DNA from: Streptomyces sp. NA02950
GTDB lineage: Bacteria > Actinomycetota > Actinomycetes > Streptomycetales > Streptomycetaceae
Reading direction: 5' to 3'
Assembly (NCBI RefSeq): GCF_013364155.1
Contig: NZ_CP054916.1
Coordinates: 5,515,001 to 5,579,000, forward strand
DNA: 64,000 nt
A program made the translations under genes and the position numbers. The notes beneath the pieces are model-generated. The model was not told where the DNA came from and did no database searches. It worked only from the letters and a program-made list of their open reading frames with translations. Shown piece after piece: positions 25,051 through 32,960 of the stretch; positions within the stretch are counted from its first letter, which is position 1; every line of letters starts with the position of its first letter.

Positions 25051-26253
25051 ATGCCCCCCTCCTCCGACCGGCGTGTACTCGCCGTGATCCCCGCCCGCGG
25101 CGGGTCGAAGGGCGTCCCCGCCAAGAATCTCGCCTCCGTGGGGGGCGTACCGCTGGTGGCGCGCGCCGTCCGGGAGTGCCGGGCCAGCCGCCTGGTGACG
25201 GACGTGGTCGTCTCCACCGACGACTCCGGGATCGCCGCGGCGGCCCGCGGCGCGGGCGCCGAGGTCATCCAGCGGCCCCCGGCCATCGCGGGCGACACCG
25301 CCACCAGCGAGGCCGCGGTGATCCACGCCATGGACGCCTACGAGGCGCTCAGCGGCACCGCCGTGGACGTGGTGCTGCTGGTGCAGTGCACCAGCCCGTT
25401 CCTGGTCCGCGAGGACATCGACGGGGTCGCCGCGGCGGTGGTCGAGAAGGGCGCCGACAGCGCCCTGACGGTCGCGCCCTTCCACGGCTTCGTCTGGCGC
25501 GAGGGCGAGCTGCCGGAGGCCGACGGCGGCGACGGGGTCAACCACGACAAGGCGTACCGCCCGCGCCGGCAGGACCGCCCCCAGGACTTCCTGGAGACCG
25601 GCGCCGCCTACGCGATGGACGCGCACGGCTTCCGCGAGGCCGGGCACCGCTTCTTCGGCCGCACCGACCTGGTACGCACCGACGCCGCCCGGGTGCTGGA
25701 GGTCGACGACCCGCACGACCTGGCACGCGCCCGCGCGCTGTCGCCGCTGCTGGACGCGGACCGGCCCGGCTCCCTCCCCACCCGCGACGACATCGACGCG
25801 GTGGTACTCGACTTCGACGGCACCCAGACCGACGACAGGGTGCTGATCGACTCCGAAGGACGCGAACTCGTCGCCGTGCACCGCGGCGACGGGCTCGGGA
25901 TCGCCGCCCTGCGCCGGGCGGAGCTGGCGCTGCTGATCCTGTCCACGGAAAAAAACCCGGTCGTCGCCGCACGGGCCCGCAAACTCCAGGTCCCCGTGCT
26001 CCACGGCATCGACCGAAAAGATCTCGCACTGAAGCAGTGGTGCGAGGAGCAGGGCATCGCGCCGGAGCGCGTGCTCTACGTCGGCAACGACGTCAACGAC
26101 CTCCCGTGCTTCGGCCTCGTCGGCTGGCCCGTGGCGGTCGCAGGTGCGCACGACGTCGTGCGCGGCGCCGCACGTGCGGTCACCTCCACCCCCGGTGGTG
26201 ACGGCGCGATCCGCGAGATCGCCTCGTGGATTCTCGGAAAGGAACTGTCTTAA
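25051..26253 (+). CDS. neuA: acylneuraminate cytidylyltransferase fused to HAD phosphatase (NeuA-like)
   Basis: A 400-residue two-domain enzyme. Residues about 9-235 form a CMP-nonulosonate synthetase: VIPARGGSKGVPAKNL (CTP loop), RPPAIAGDTATSEAAVIHAM, LVQCTSPFLVREDID and QDFLETGAAYAMDA. Residues about 250-400 form a HAD phosphatase with motif I DFDGTQTDD, a Ser/Thr-Lys region (STEKNPVVAARA) and motif IV GNDVNDLPCF. The second domain probably removes the 9-phosphate of the sugar before activation. ATG 25051 with AAGGAG at 25040-25045 is preferred to a GTG at 25006. It is followed directly by neuB. Confidence 0.9.
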   Translation: MPPSSDRRVLAVIPARGGSKGVPAKNLASVGGVPLVARAVRECRASRLVTDVVVSTDDSGIAAAARGAGAEVIQRPPAIAGDTATSEAAVIHAMDAYEALSGTAVDVVLLVQCTSPFLVREDIDGVAAAVVEKGADSALTVAPFHGFVWREGELPEADGGDGVNHDKAYRPRRQDRPQDFLETGAAYAMDAHGFREAGHRFFGRTDLVRTDAARVLEVDDPHDLARARALSPLLDADRPGSLPTRDDIDAVVLDFDGTQTDDRVLIDSEGRELVAVHRGDGLGIAALRRAELALLILSTEKNPVVAARARKLQVPVLHGIDRKDLALKQWCEEQGIAPERVLYVGNDVNDLPCFGLVGWPVAVAGAHDVVRGAARAVTSTPGGDGAIREIASWILGKELS

Positions 26254-27186
26254 GTGAGCTCCATCTCTCGCCTCCGCACCCTCGGTGACAAGACCGCCGG
26301 GCCCGGCCAGCCGGTTTACGTCACCGGTGAGATCGGCATCAACCACAACGGCGACCTGGAGAACGCGTGCCGGCTGATCGACGCCGCCGCCGACGCGGGC
26401 TGTGACGCGGTCAAGTTCCAGAAGCGAACCCCGGAGATCTGCACCCCGCGCGACCAGTGGGACATCGAGCGCGACACCCCCTGGGGCCGGATGACCTACA
26501 TCGACTACCGCCACCGCGTGGAGTTCGGTGAGGACGAGTACCGCGCCATCGACGAGCACTGCAAGAAGCGCGGCATCTCCTGGTTCGCCTCCCCGTGGGA
26601 CACCGAGGCCGTCGCCTTCCTGGAGAAGTTCGACGTCCCGGCGCACAAGGTGGCCTCCGCCTCGCTGACCGACGACGAGCTGCTGCGCGCCCTGCGGGCG
26701 ACCGGCCGCACGATCATCCTGTCCACGGGTATGTCCACCCCCAAGCAGATCCGCCACGCGGTCGAGGTGCTGGGCAGCGACAACATCCTGCTCTGCCACG
26801 CCACTTCCACCTACCCGGCCAAGGCCGAAGAGCTCAACCTGCGCGTGATCAACACGCTCCAGGCCGAGTACCCCAACGTGCCGATCGGCTACTCCGGCCA
26901 CGAGACCGGTCTCCAGACCACCCTGGCCGCCGTCGCGCTCGGCGCGACCTTCATCGAGCGTCACATCACCCTGGACCGCGCCATGTGGGGCTCGGACCAG
27001 GCCGCCTCGGTGGAGCCGCAGGGCCTCCAGCGCCTGGTCCGCGACATCCGCGTGGTCGAGGAGTCGCTCGGCGACGGCGTCAAGAAGGTCTACGAGAGCG
27101 AGCTCGGCCCGATGAAGAAGCTGCGCCGGGTCGCGGGCGTCGTCGCCGAGGGCGAGGCCGCCGAGCGCGAGCCGGTCGCGGTCTGA
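26254..27186 (+). CDS. neuB: N-acetylneuraminate synthase family protein lacking SAF domain
   Basis: A 310-residue NeuB-type TIM barrel. Motifs include VTGEIGINHNGDLENACRL, AVKFQKRTPE, KRGISWFASPWDTEAVAFL, AHKVASASLTDDELLRAL, LSTGMSTPKQI, and IGYSGHETG with ITLDRAMWGSDQAAS. It condenses phosphoenolpyruvate with a hexose or hexose-6-phosphate to give a nine-carbon acid. The usual C-terminal SAF/antifreeze domain of NeuB (about 60 residues) is missing; the protein ends soon after KKLRRVAGVVAEGEAAEREP. The GTG start at 26254 immediately follows the neuA stop. Its partner phosphatase domain suggests a phosphorylated product. Confidence 0.9.
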   Translation: MSSISRLRTLGDKTAGPGQPVYVTGEIGINHNGDLENACRLIDAAADAGCDAVKFQKRTPEICTPRDQWDIERDTPWGRMTYIDYRHRVEFGEDEYRAIDEHCKKRGISWFASPWDTEAVAFLEKFDVPAHKVASASLTDDELLRALRATGRTIILSTGMSTPKQIRHAVEVLGSDNILLCHATSTYPAKAEELNLRVINTLQAEYPNVPIGYSGHETGLQTTLAAVALGATFIERHITLDRAMWGSDQAASVEPQGLQRLVRDIRVVEESLGDGVKKVYESELGPMKKLRRVAGVVAEGEAAEREPVAV

Positions 27187-27197
27187 GGCACCTCGAC

Positions 27198-28586
27198 GTG
27201 AACCCACCGGCCGGTGAGACCGGCCCGCGCCCGGAGACGGCGGGCGCCCCCGAGCACTCGGGGGCTGCCCGCCGGTTCCGGGCCCTGCCCTTGGACGGTG
27301 CGATGCCCTCCGTGGACGGTGCGATGCCTTCCGCCCCCTCGTCACCCCTGAGCACCCTCGCCTTCGTGGAGAGCCCGGTCCAGCTGCTGAACGTGCTGGA
27401 GTGGGCGTACACGGACGCGCTGCGCGATACGGGAGCGGCCGCGGCCGGTGACTCCGGGACCTCCGGTGGCTCCGAAGCGGCCGACGGCTCCGGCGCGTCC
27501 GGCGTGGCGCCGGACCGGCTGCCGCCGCTGGGCGCGGCCCTGGACCTCACCGTGGTGGTGCTCTCCCCGCACGATCCGATGACCCGCGGCCAGCTGCGCC
27601 GGATGGCCGAGCTCGCCCGGGACGAGGGCCTCACGGTGCGCTGGGAGGACGCGCGCGGCGGGGCGGGCGCCCCGCTGAAGACCATCGGCGGGCTGCGCGG
27701 GCCGCTGCGCCGCGCCGGGCGGATCGTCATAGGCGATCCCTTCTCGCGCTATGTGCAGCTGCTGCTCACCCTCACCCGTGCCCGGGACCTGGTCGTGGTG
27801 GACGACGGCACGGCCACCATGGAGTTCATCTCCCAGCTCGCCAACGGGGAGCGGCTGGTGCGCTGGCACCGGCGCGGCAGCAGCCGAGGGGCGCGCGACA
27901 TGGTCTTCGCGCCGGTGTCGGCCACCGCACGCCGCCGGCTCACCCCGGGCGACAAGCGCCGGGTCGAGGTCTTCAGCTCCATGCCGGTCGAGCCGCCCCC
28001 CGGAGTGACCGTCACCGCCAACGACTTCGCCTGGACCCGGGCCCGCTTCGGCCCGCCCCGGCTCACCCGCGGCACCGATCTGGTGGGCACCTCCCTGGTG
28101 GAGACCGGGGTGGTGGATCTGGAGCGCTATCTGGAGGCGGTCGCCGCCCTGGCCCGTACCCACGGCGCCACCCGCTACTTCGCCCACCGCCGGGAGAGCG
28201 CCGAGAAGCTGCACCGGGTCTCGGCCGAGGTGGGGCTGGAGATCGTACGGCCCGATCTGCCGCTGGAGCTGATAGCTCGCCGCGGCCCCATCGGCCACAC
28301 CATCGTGAGCTTCCCCTCGACCGTGGTGCACACCCTGCCGCTGGCGCTGGTGGGCACAGGGGTGCAGGTAGCCGTCTGCGATGTGGACCCGGCCTGGCTG
28401 ACGAGCGACGCCTCGCCGCGCGCCCAGGGGTTCCTGTCGGGGGTCACCGGCACCGCCCGGGACGTACGGCGGGTGAGCTCGGTGCCGCCGGCCCCGGAGC
28501 CGCGGACGCCGCCCGCGCCGCCTCCTGGGAGGCCCGTGCCTCCTGGGAGACCCGCGGCTCCCGGGACCGCGGTGGCAGCTTCCTGA
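27198..28586 (+). CDS. sialyltransferase-like (GT52/POLYST-related) protein
   Basis: A 462-residue protein when started at GTG 27198, or 427/420 from ATGs at 27303/27324, which lie in a tandem repeat. From LSTLAFVESPVQLLNVLEWA on, it looks like a transferase using CMP-nonulosonate: GRIVIGDPFSRYVQLLLTLT, RDLVVVDDGTATMEFISQLA, YFAHRRESAEKLHRVS and TIVSFPSTVVHTLPLALVG. The VDDG-T and S-S/T patterns recall GT52 sialyltransferases. The C-terminus is Pro-rich. It closes the plus-strand half of the nonulosonate cluster, 11 nt after neuB. Which linkage it makes is unknown. Confidence 0.7.
   Translation: MNPPAGETGPRPETAGAPEHSGAARRFRALPLDGAMPSVDGAMPSAPSSPLSTLAFVESPVQLLNVLEWAYTDALRDTGAAAAGDSGTSGGSEAADGSGASGVAPDRLPPLGAALDLTVVVLSPHDPMTRGQLRRMAELARDEGLTVRWEDARGGAGAPLKTIGGLRGPLRRAGRIVIGDPFSRYVQLLLTLTRARDLVVVDDGTATMEFISQLANGERLVRWHRRGSSRGARDMVFAPVSATARRRLTPGDKRRVEVFSSMPVEPPPGVTVTANDFAWTRARFGPPRLTRGTDLVGTSLVETGVVDLERYLEAVAALARTHGATRYFAHRRESAEKLHRVSAEVGLEIVRPDLPLELIARRGPIGHTIVSFPSTVVHTLPLALVGTGVQVAVCDVDPAWLTSDASPRAQGFLSGVTGTARDVRRVSSVPPAPEPRTPPAPPPGRPVPPGRPAAPGTAVAAS
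27292..27333. repeat. 21-bp tandem duplication at the start region of the GT52-like gene
   Basis: TGGACGGTGCGATGCC plus five bases (27292-27312) is repeated at 27313-27333 with one change. Each copy carries an in-frame ATG. Confidence 0.8.
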
Positions 28587-28666
28587 CACCGTCGCTCGGA
28601 CGGCCGTGTGGCGCTTCTCACGACAAAGCGCGCTGTTATACCCCCTGACTAGGGAGATCATGCGCC

Positions 28667-28688
28667 GGGAGGGGTACTTTCCCCTCCC
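28667..28688 (+). terminator. terminator after nonulosonate plus-strand genes
   Basis: GGGAGGGG (28667-28674) pairs with CCCCTCCC (28681-28688) across a 6-nt loop, about 80 nt after the transferase stop, followed by a moderately T-rich stretch (28700-28712). Confidence 0.65.
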
Positions 28689-28753
28689 CGATCCGGTTGA
28701 AGTTTTGTTGATCGACATTCGGACGACCGGGTTGCCGTTCTACGCTTCTTCAG

Positions 28754-29989
28754 GTGAAGCAATTGATGTCCCTCGATGAGACCGATGCCACACCCACCGC
28801 CGACGCGGCACTGCCCGGTGCGCTCCCCGATGCGCTGCGCGCCGAACTGATCTCCTTCCGGCGGGATTTGCATATGCACCCGGAGCTCGGCAACTGTGAG
28901 TTCCGCACCACCGCCGCGATCAAGGCGCGGCTGGAGCAGGCGGGCCTCGTACCGCGGGTGCTCCCCTCCGGCACCGGTCTCATCTGTGACATCGGCCCCC
29001 GCGATGGGGTCGCGCCGCTGCTGGCGCTGCGCGCCGACATCGACGGGCTGCCCATCCCGGACACCAAGACCGTCCCCTACCGCTCGACCTTCGCCGACCG
29101 CGCCCACGCCTGCGGCCACGATGTGCACACCACCGTCGTCCTCGGCGCCGGTCTGGTCCTGGCCGAGCTGGCCCGCGAGGGGCGGCTGCACCGCCCGGTG
29201 CGGCTGCTGTTCCAGCCCGCCGAGGAGGTGCTGCCCGGCGGCGCCGCCGACGCGATCGACGCGGGCGTCCTGGACGGCGTCGGCCGGATCCTGGCCCTGC
29301 ACTGCGACCCCAAGGTGGAGGTCGGCCGGATCGGGCTGCGCACCGGGCCGATCACCTCGGCCTGCGACCGGCTGGAGATCTCCCTCGACGGACCGGGCGG
29401 CCACACCGCGCGTCCGCATCTGACCACCGACCTGGTGACCGCCGCCGCCAAGGTGGTCACCGAGGTGCCCGCGCTGCTGGCCCGCCGAGTCGACGCCCGC
29501 TCCGGTCTCGCCCTGACCTGGGGGCGGGTGGAGTCCGGTCACGCCTGCAACGTCATCCCGCAGCACGCCGAGCTGTCCGGCACCATCCGCTGTCTGGATC
29601 TGCCCGCCTGGCGCGAGGCCCCGGACCTGGTGCACGCCGCGGTCGACGAGATCGCCACCCTGCACCGGGCCAAGTCGGAGATCAACTACATCCGCGGCGT
29701 CCCGCCGGTGGTCAACGAGGCGAGCTCCACCGAGCTGCTGCGCGACGCCATGGTCGCCCGCCGCGGCGCCACCGCGGTCGAGAGCACCGAACAGAGCCTC
29801 GGCGGCGAGGACTACTCCTGGTACCTGGAGCGGGTGCCGGGCGCGATGGCCCGGCTGGGCGTCCGCCGCGTCGGCGACAGCACCCGGCGCGATCTGCACT
29901 GCGGCGACTTCGACGTGGACGAGGGCGCCATCCAGGTCGGCGTGGAGCTGTTCACCGCGGCCGCGCTGCTCGACCGAAACCTTCTGTAG
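28754..29989 (+). CDS. M20 family amidohydrolase (AmiA/AmiB-like)
   Basis: A 411-residue metallo-amidohydrolase of the M20D type. Motifs: FRRDLHMHPELGNCEF, LLALRADIDGLPI, ACGHDVHTTVVLGAGL, QPAEEVLPGGAADAI, and later SLGGEDYSWYL plus a LHCGDFDVDEGA end. These enzymes cleave N-acyl amino acids or related amides with a two-metal centre. In M. tuberculosis the paralogues amiA1 and amiB1 also lie next to deoD (from memory), so the association with nucleoside genes seems conserved without a clear reason. The start is GTG 28754 or ATG 28766. Confidence 0.88.
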   Translation: MKQLMSLDETDATPTADAALPGALPDALRAELISFRRDLHMHPELGNCEFRTTAAIKARLEQAGLVPRVLPSGTGLICDIGPRDGVAPLLALRADIDGLPIPDTKTVPYRSTFADRAHACGHDVHTTVVLGAGLVLAELAREGRLHRPVRLLFQPAEEVLPGGAADAIDAGVLDGVGRILALHCDPKVEVGRIGLRTGPITSACDRLEISLDGPGGHTARPHLTTDLVTAAAKVVTEVPALLARRVDARSGLALTWGRVESGHACNVIPQHAELSGTIRCLDLPAWREAPDLVHAAVDEIATLHRAKSEINYIRGVPPVVNEASSTELLRDAMVARRGATAVESTEQSLGGEDYSWYLERVPGAMARLGVRRVGDSTRRDLHCGDFDVDEGAIQVGVELFTAAALLDRNLL

Positions 29990-30076
29990 CCCCCTCGGCG
30001 CCCCTCGGTACCCCCTCGGTCAAGGCACGTTCGCGACGATCCGATAACGGCTTCCGAGGGGGGCTTTATCTGACAT

Positions 30077-30088
30077 CTACGCGCGTTA
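30077..30088. promoter_or_regulatory. variant CTACGCGCGTTA operator-like site upstream of nucleoside importer
   Basis: CTACGCGCGTTA matches the CTACGCGCGTAG palindrome found before add, deoC and deoD at 10 of 12 positions. It lies 53 nt upstream of the BMP lipoprotein start, in a likely promoter region with an AT-rich stretch (GCTTTATCTGACAT) just before it. Confidence 0.6.
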
Positions 30089-30141
30089 CGATGCGGCGGA
30101 GCCAGCGCCAAAGGAGGCGCTTCGAGTCAGAGGGGACCCTC

Positions 30142-31176
30142 GTGCGCCGGGTATCCAAGATAGTTGTCGCGGGGCTTGCCACCGCGGCCCTCGCATTCTC
30201 CGCCACTGCCTGTGGCAGCAGTTCGGAATCGGAAAGCAAGGACAAGGGCGTCGGCCTGGCCTATGACGTGGGCGGCCGCGGCGACCACTCCTTCAACGAC
30301 TCCGCCGCCAAGGGTTTCGACAAGGCCAAGAAGGACTTCAAGGTCGGTGGCACCGAGCTGACGGCGAAGGACGGCGACACCGACGCCGACCGCTACGACA
30401 AGCTGGCCAGCCTCGCCGAGGAGGGCTACAACCCGGTCGTCGGCGTCGGCTACGCGTGGACCCCCTCGCTCACCAAGGCCGCCAAGAAGTACAAGGACAC
30501 CGACTTCGCGATCGTCGACTCGGTCGTCGACCTCAAGAACGTCGCCAGCCTGGTCTCCGCCGAGCACGAGGGCTCCTACCTCGCCGGTGTGGCCGCGGGC
30601 CTGAAGACCAAGTCCAACAAGGTCGGCTTCATTGGCGGCACCGACAGCGCGCTGATCAAGAAGTTCGCGGGCGGCTTCCAGCAGGGCCTGAAGGACACCA
30701 ACCCCAAGGCGTCGCTGGACGTCCAGTGGGTCCAGGTCGGCTCGGCCAAGGGCTTCGGCATGCCCGACCGCGGCAAGGACATCGCGGAGGGCATGCTCTC
30801 CAACAAGGTTGACGTGATCTTCTCGGCGGCCGGCGGCTCCGGCGCGGGCGCCATCGAGGCCACCGCCAAGAAGAAGGGCACCTGGTCGATCGGTGTCGAC
30901 GGCGACCAGTACTACGACAAGGGCCTGGCCCAGTACAAGCACACGATCATGACCTCCATGATCAAGACCGTGGACAACTCGGTCTACGACTTCATCAAGA
31001 GCGTGGTCAAGGACAAGAAGGCCGAGAGCGGCGTCCAGACCTACGACCTGAAGCGCGGCGGCGTCTCCCTCTCGTACTCCGGCGGATTCATCAACGACAT
31101 CAAGCCGAAGATCGAGGAAGCCAAGAAGAAGATCATCGACGGCAAGATCAAGGTGGCTGACACCTACAAGGACTGA
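30142..31176 (+). CDS. BMP family nucleoside-binding lipoprotein
   Basis: A 344-residue substrate-binding lipoprotein of the BmpA/PnrA family. The signal ends in the lipobox SATAC (Cys about residue 25). The mature part has VGLAYDVGGRGDHSFNDSA, ADRYDKLASLAEEGYNPVVG, DFAIVDSVVDLKN, GSYLAGVAAGLKTKSNKVGF, IFSAAGGSGAGAIEATAKK and VDGDQYYDKG, the regions that bind purine nucleosides in PnrA. It starts with GTG 30142 after GAGGGGAC. It delivers nucleosides to the ABC transporter encoded by the next three genes. Confidence 0.93.
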   Translation: MRRVSKIVVAGLATAALAFSATACGSSSESESKDKGVGLAYDVGGRGDHSFNDSAAKGFDKAKKDFKVGGTELTAKDGDTDADRYDKLASLAEEGYNPVVGVGYAWTPSLTKAAKKYKDTDFAIVDSVVDLKNVASLVSAEHEGSYLAGVAAGLKTKSNKVGFIGGTDSALIKKFAGGFQQGLKDTNPKASLDVQWVQVGSAKGFGMPDRGKDIAEGMLSNKVDVIFSAAGGSGAGAIEATAKKKGTWSIGVDGDQYYDKGLAQYKHTIMTSMIKTVDNSVYDFIKSVVKDKKAESGVQTYDLKRGGVSLSYSGGFINDIKPKIEEAKKKIIDGKIKVADTYKD

Positions 31177-31187
31177 TCACCGTCCGC

Positions 31188-31228
31188 CCACGGACCCGGG
31201 GGGACCAGCCGTCCGCCCGGGTCCGTGG
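31188..31228 (+). terminator. 12-bp hairpin between BMP and ABC ATPase genes
   Basis: CCACGGACCCGG (31188-31199) pairs with CCGGGTCCGTGG (31217-31228), with a 17-nt loop. Lying inside the operon, it may partly terminate transcription so that the abundant binding protein is made in excess over the transporter. Confidence 0.7.
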
Positions 31229-31301
31229 CACTTCCGACGCGAGCGCGCCCCCGGGCACGCTCGCGGCCGGCCCCACCGCTCTCGCCCCTCAGGAGTGCGC
31301 C

Positions 31302-32960
31302 ATCAAAGCCGCCAGCCCACCCAAGGGCGCCCCCGCCGGCGACGTCCAGGAGGACATCGCCGTAGAACTCCGCGGAATCACCAAGCGGTTCCCCGGAGTC
31401 GTCGCCAACCACGACATCGACATCACCGTGCGCCGCGGTACCGTCCACGCCCTCGTCGGCGAGAACGGTGCGGGCAAGTCGACCCTGATGAAGATCCTCT
31501 ACGGGATGCAGCGCCCGGACGAGGGCATCATCGCGATCAACGGCAAAAGGGCCGAACTGTACTCCCCGGCGGACGCGATATCCCGTGGCGTGGGCATGGT
31601 GCACCAGCACTTCATGCTGGCCGACAACTTCACCGTGCTGGAGAACGTGGTTCTCGGCGCGGAGAAGCTGCACGGCATCGGCGCCAAGGCGCGCGCCAGG
31701 ATCAAGGAGATCTCCGACGCCTACGGCCTGGGGGCCCGCCCCGACGTCCTCGTGGAGGACCTCGGCGTCGCCGACCGCCAGCGGGTGGAGATCCTCAAGG
31801 TCCTCTACCGCGGCGCCCGCACGCTGATCCTCGACGAGCCCACCGCGGTCCTCGTCCCGCAGGAGGTCGACGCGCTCTTCGACAACCTCCGCGAGCTCAA
31901 GTCCGAGGGCCTCACCGTCATCTTCATCTCCCACAAGCTGGGCGAGGTCCTCTCCGTGGCCGATGACATCACCGTCATCCGGCGCGGCACCACCGTGGCC
32001 TCCGTGGTCCCGTCCGAGACCAGCCCCCGCCAGCTCGCCGAGCTGATGGTCGGCAGTGAACTGCCCTCCCCGGAGACGCGCGAGTCCACCGTCACCGACC
32101 AGAAGATGCTGACCGTCGACGGACTGCGGCTGACCGCCACCGATGTGGACGGTGTGGAGCGCGCGGTGCTCGACGGCGTCGACCTCACCATCCACAAGGG
32201 CGAAGTCCTGGGCATCGCCGGTGTGGAGGGCAACGGCCAGGCCGAACTGGTCGAGGCCGTCATGGGCATCCGCGACCCCGACGCGGGCGCCATCACCCTC
32301 GACGGTGCCGACATCTCGCACGCCCCCACCCGCAAGCGGCGGGAGGGCGGTATCGGCTACATCCCCGAGGACCGCCACCGGCACGGCCTGCTGCTGGAGG
32401 CCCCGCTGTGGGAGAACCGCATCCTCGGCCATGTCACCGAGGCGCCCAACAGCAAGGGCGGGCTGCTCAACCCGGGCGCCGCCCGCCGCGACACCGAGCG
32501 GATCGTCACCCAGTACGACGTGCGCACCCCCGGTATCGAGGTCACCGCGGCCTCCCTGTCCGGCGGCAATCAGCAGAAGCTGATCATCGGCCGGGAGATG
32601 AGCCACCGGCCCAAGCTGCTCATCGCCGCGCACCCGACGCGTGGGGTGGACGTCGGTGCCCAGGCGCAGATCTGGGACCAGATCCGCGCCGCCCGGCGCG
32701 AGGGCCTGGCGGTACTGCTGATCTCCGCCGACCTGGACGAGCTGATCGGCCTGTCCGACACCCTGCGGGTGATGTACCGCGGCCGGCTGGTCGCCGACGC
32801 CGACCCCGCCACGATCACCCCGGAGGAGCTGGGCTCGGCCATGACCGGCGCGGCCTCCGGCCATCTCGAGGGCACGGCCGACGCCGACGTCCCGGCCGAC
32901 GACGTCCCGGCGGACGCGGCACCGGCCGACGCCGCCCCGGCTGGGGGAGAGGACCGATGA
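31302..32960 (+). CDS. nucleoside ABC transporter ATP-binding protein, apparent ATC start
   Basis: A 552-residue double-ATPase of the ribose/nucleoside type. First domain: VELRGITKRFPGVVANHDID, Walker A GENGAGKST, LILDEPTAV. Second: GVEGNGQAE, SLSGGNQQKLIIGREM and AHPTRGVDVGA. The frame is open from the previous stop, but has no ATG, GTG, TTG or CTG codon before GTG 31428, which would cut off the first beta strands. The codon at 31302 is ATC, placed 6 nt after AGGAG, and starts the sequence KAASPPKGAPAGD. So this gene appears to start at ATC, unless there is a base error. The C-terminus ends with an Asp/Ala/Pro-rich repeat tail. Confidence 0.85.
   Translation: MKAASPPKGAPAGDVQEDIAVELRGITKRFPGVVANHDIDITVRRGTVHALVGENGAGKSTLMKILYGMQRPDEGIIAINGKRAELYSPADAISRGVGMVHQHFMLADNFTVLENVVLGAEKLHGIGAKARARIKEISDAYGLGARPDVLVEDLGVADRQRVEILKVLYRGARTLILDEPTAVLVPQEVDALFDNLRELKSEGLTVIFISHKLGEVLSVADDITVIRRGTTVASVVPSETSPRQLAELMVGSELPSPETRESTVTDQKMLTVDGLRLTATDVDGVERAVLDGVDLTIHKGEVLGIAGVEGNGQAELVEAVMGIRDPDAGAITLDGADISHAPTRKRREGGIGYIPEDRHRHGLLLEAPLWENRILGHVTEAPNSKGGLLNPGAARRDTERIVTQYDVRTPGIEVTAASLSGGNQQKLIIGREMSHRPKLLIAAHPTRGVDVGAQAQIWDQIRAARREGLAVLLISADLDELIGLSDTLRVMYRGRLVADADPATITPEELGSAMTGAASGHLEGTADADVPADDVPADAAPADAAPAGGEDR

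Noticed and set aside
24952..27345. Minus-strand open frame of nearly 800 codons opposite neuA/neuB
   Set aside because: Long antisense frames are common in DNA of this GC content; its product is low-complexity, and the plus strand encodes clear enzymes.
31295..31966. GTG-initiated frame of 223 codons overlapping the ABC ATPase start
   Set aside because: It has an Arg/Pro-rich composition typical of shadow frames; the conserved ATPase sequence lies in the next frame.
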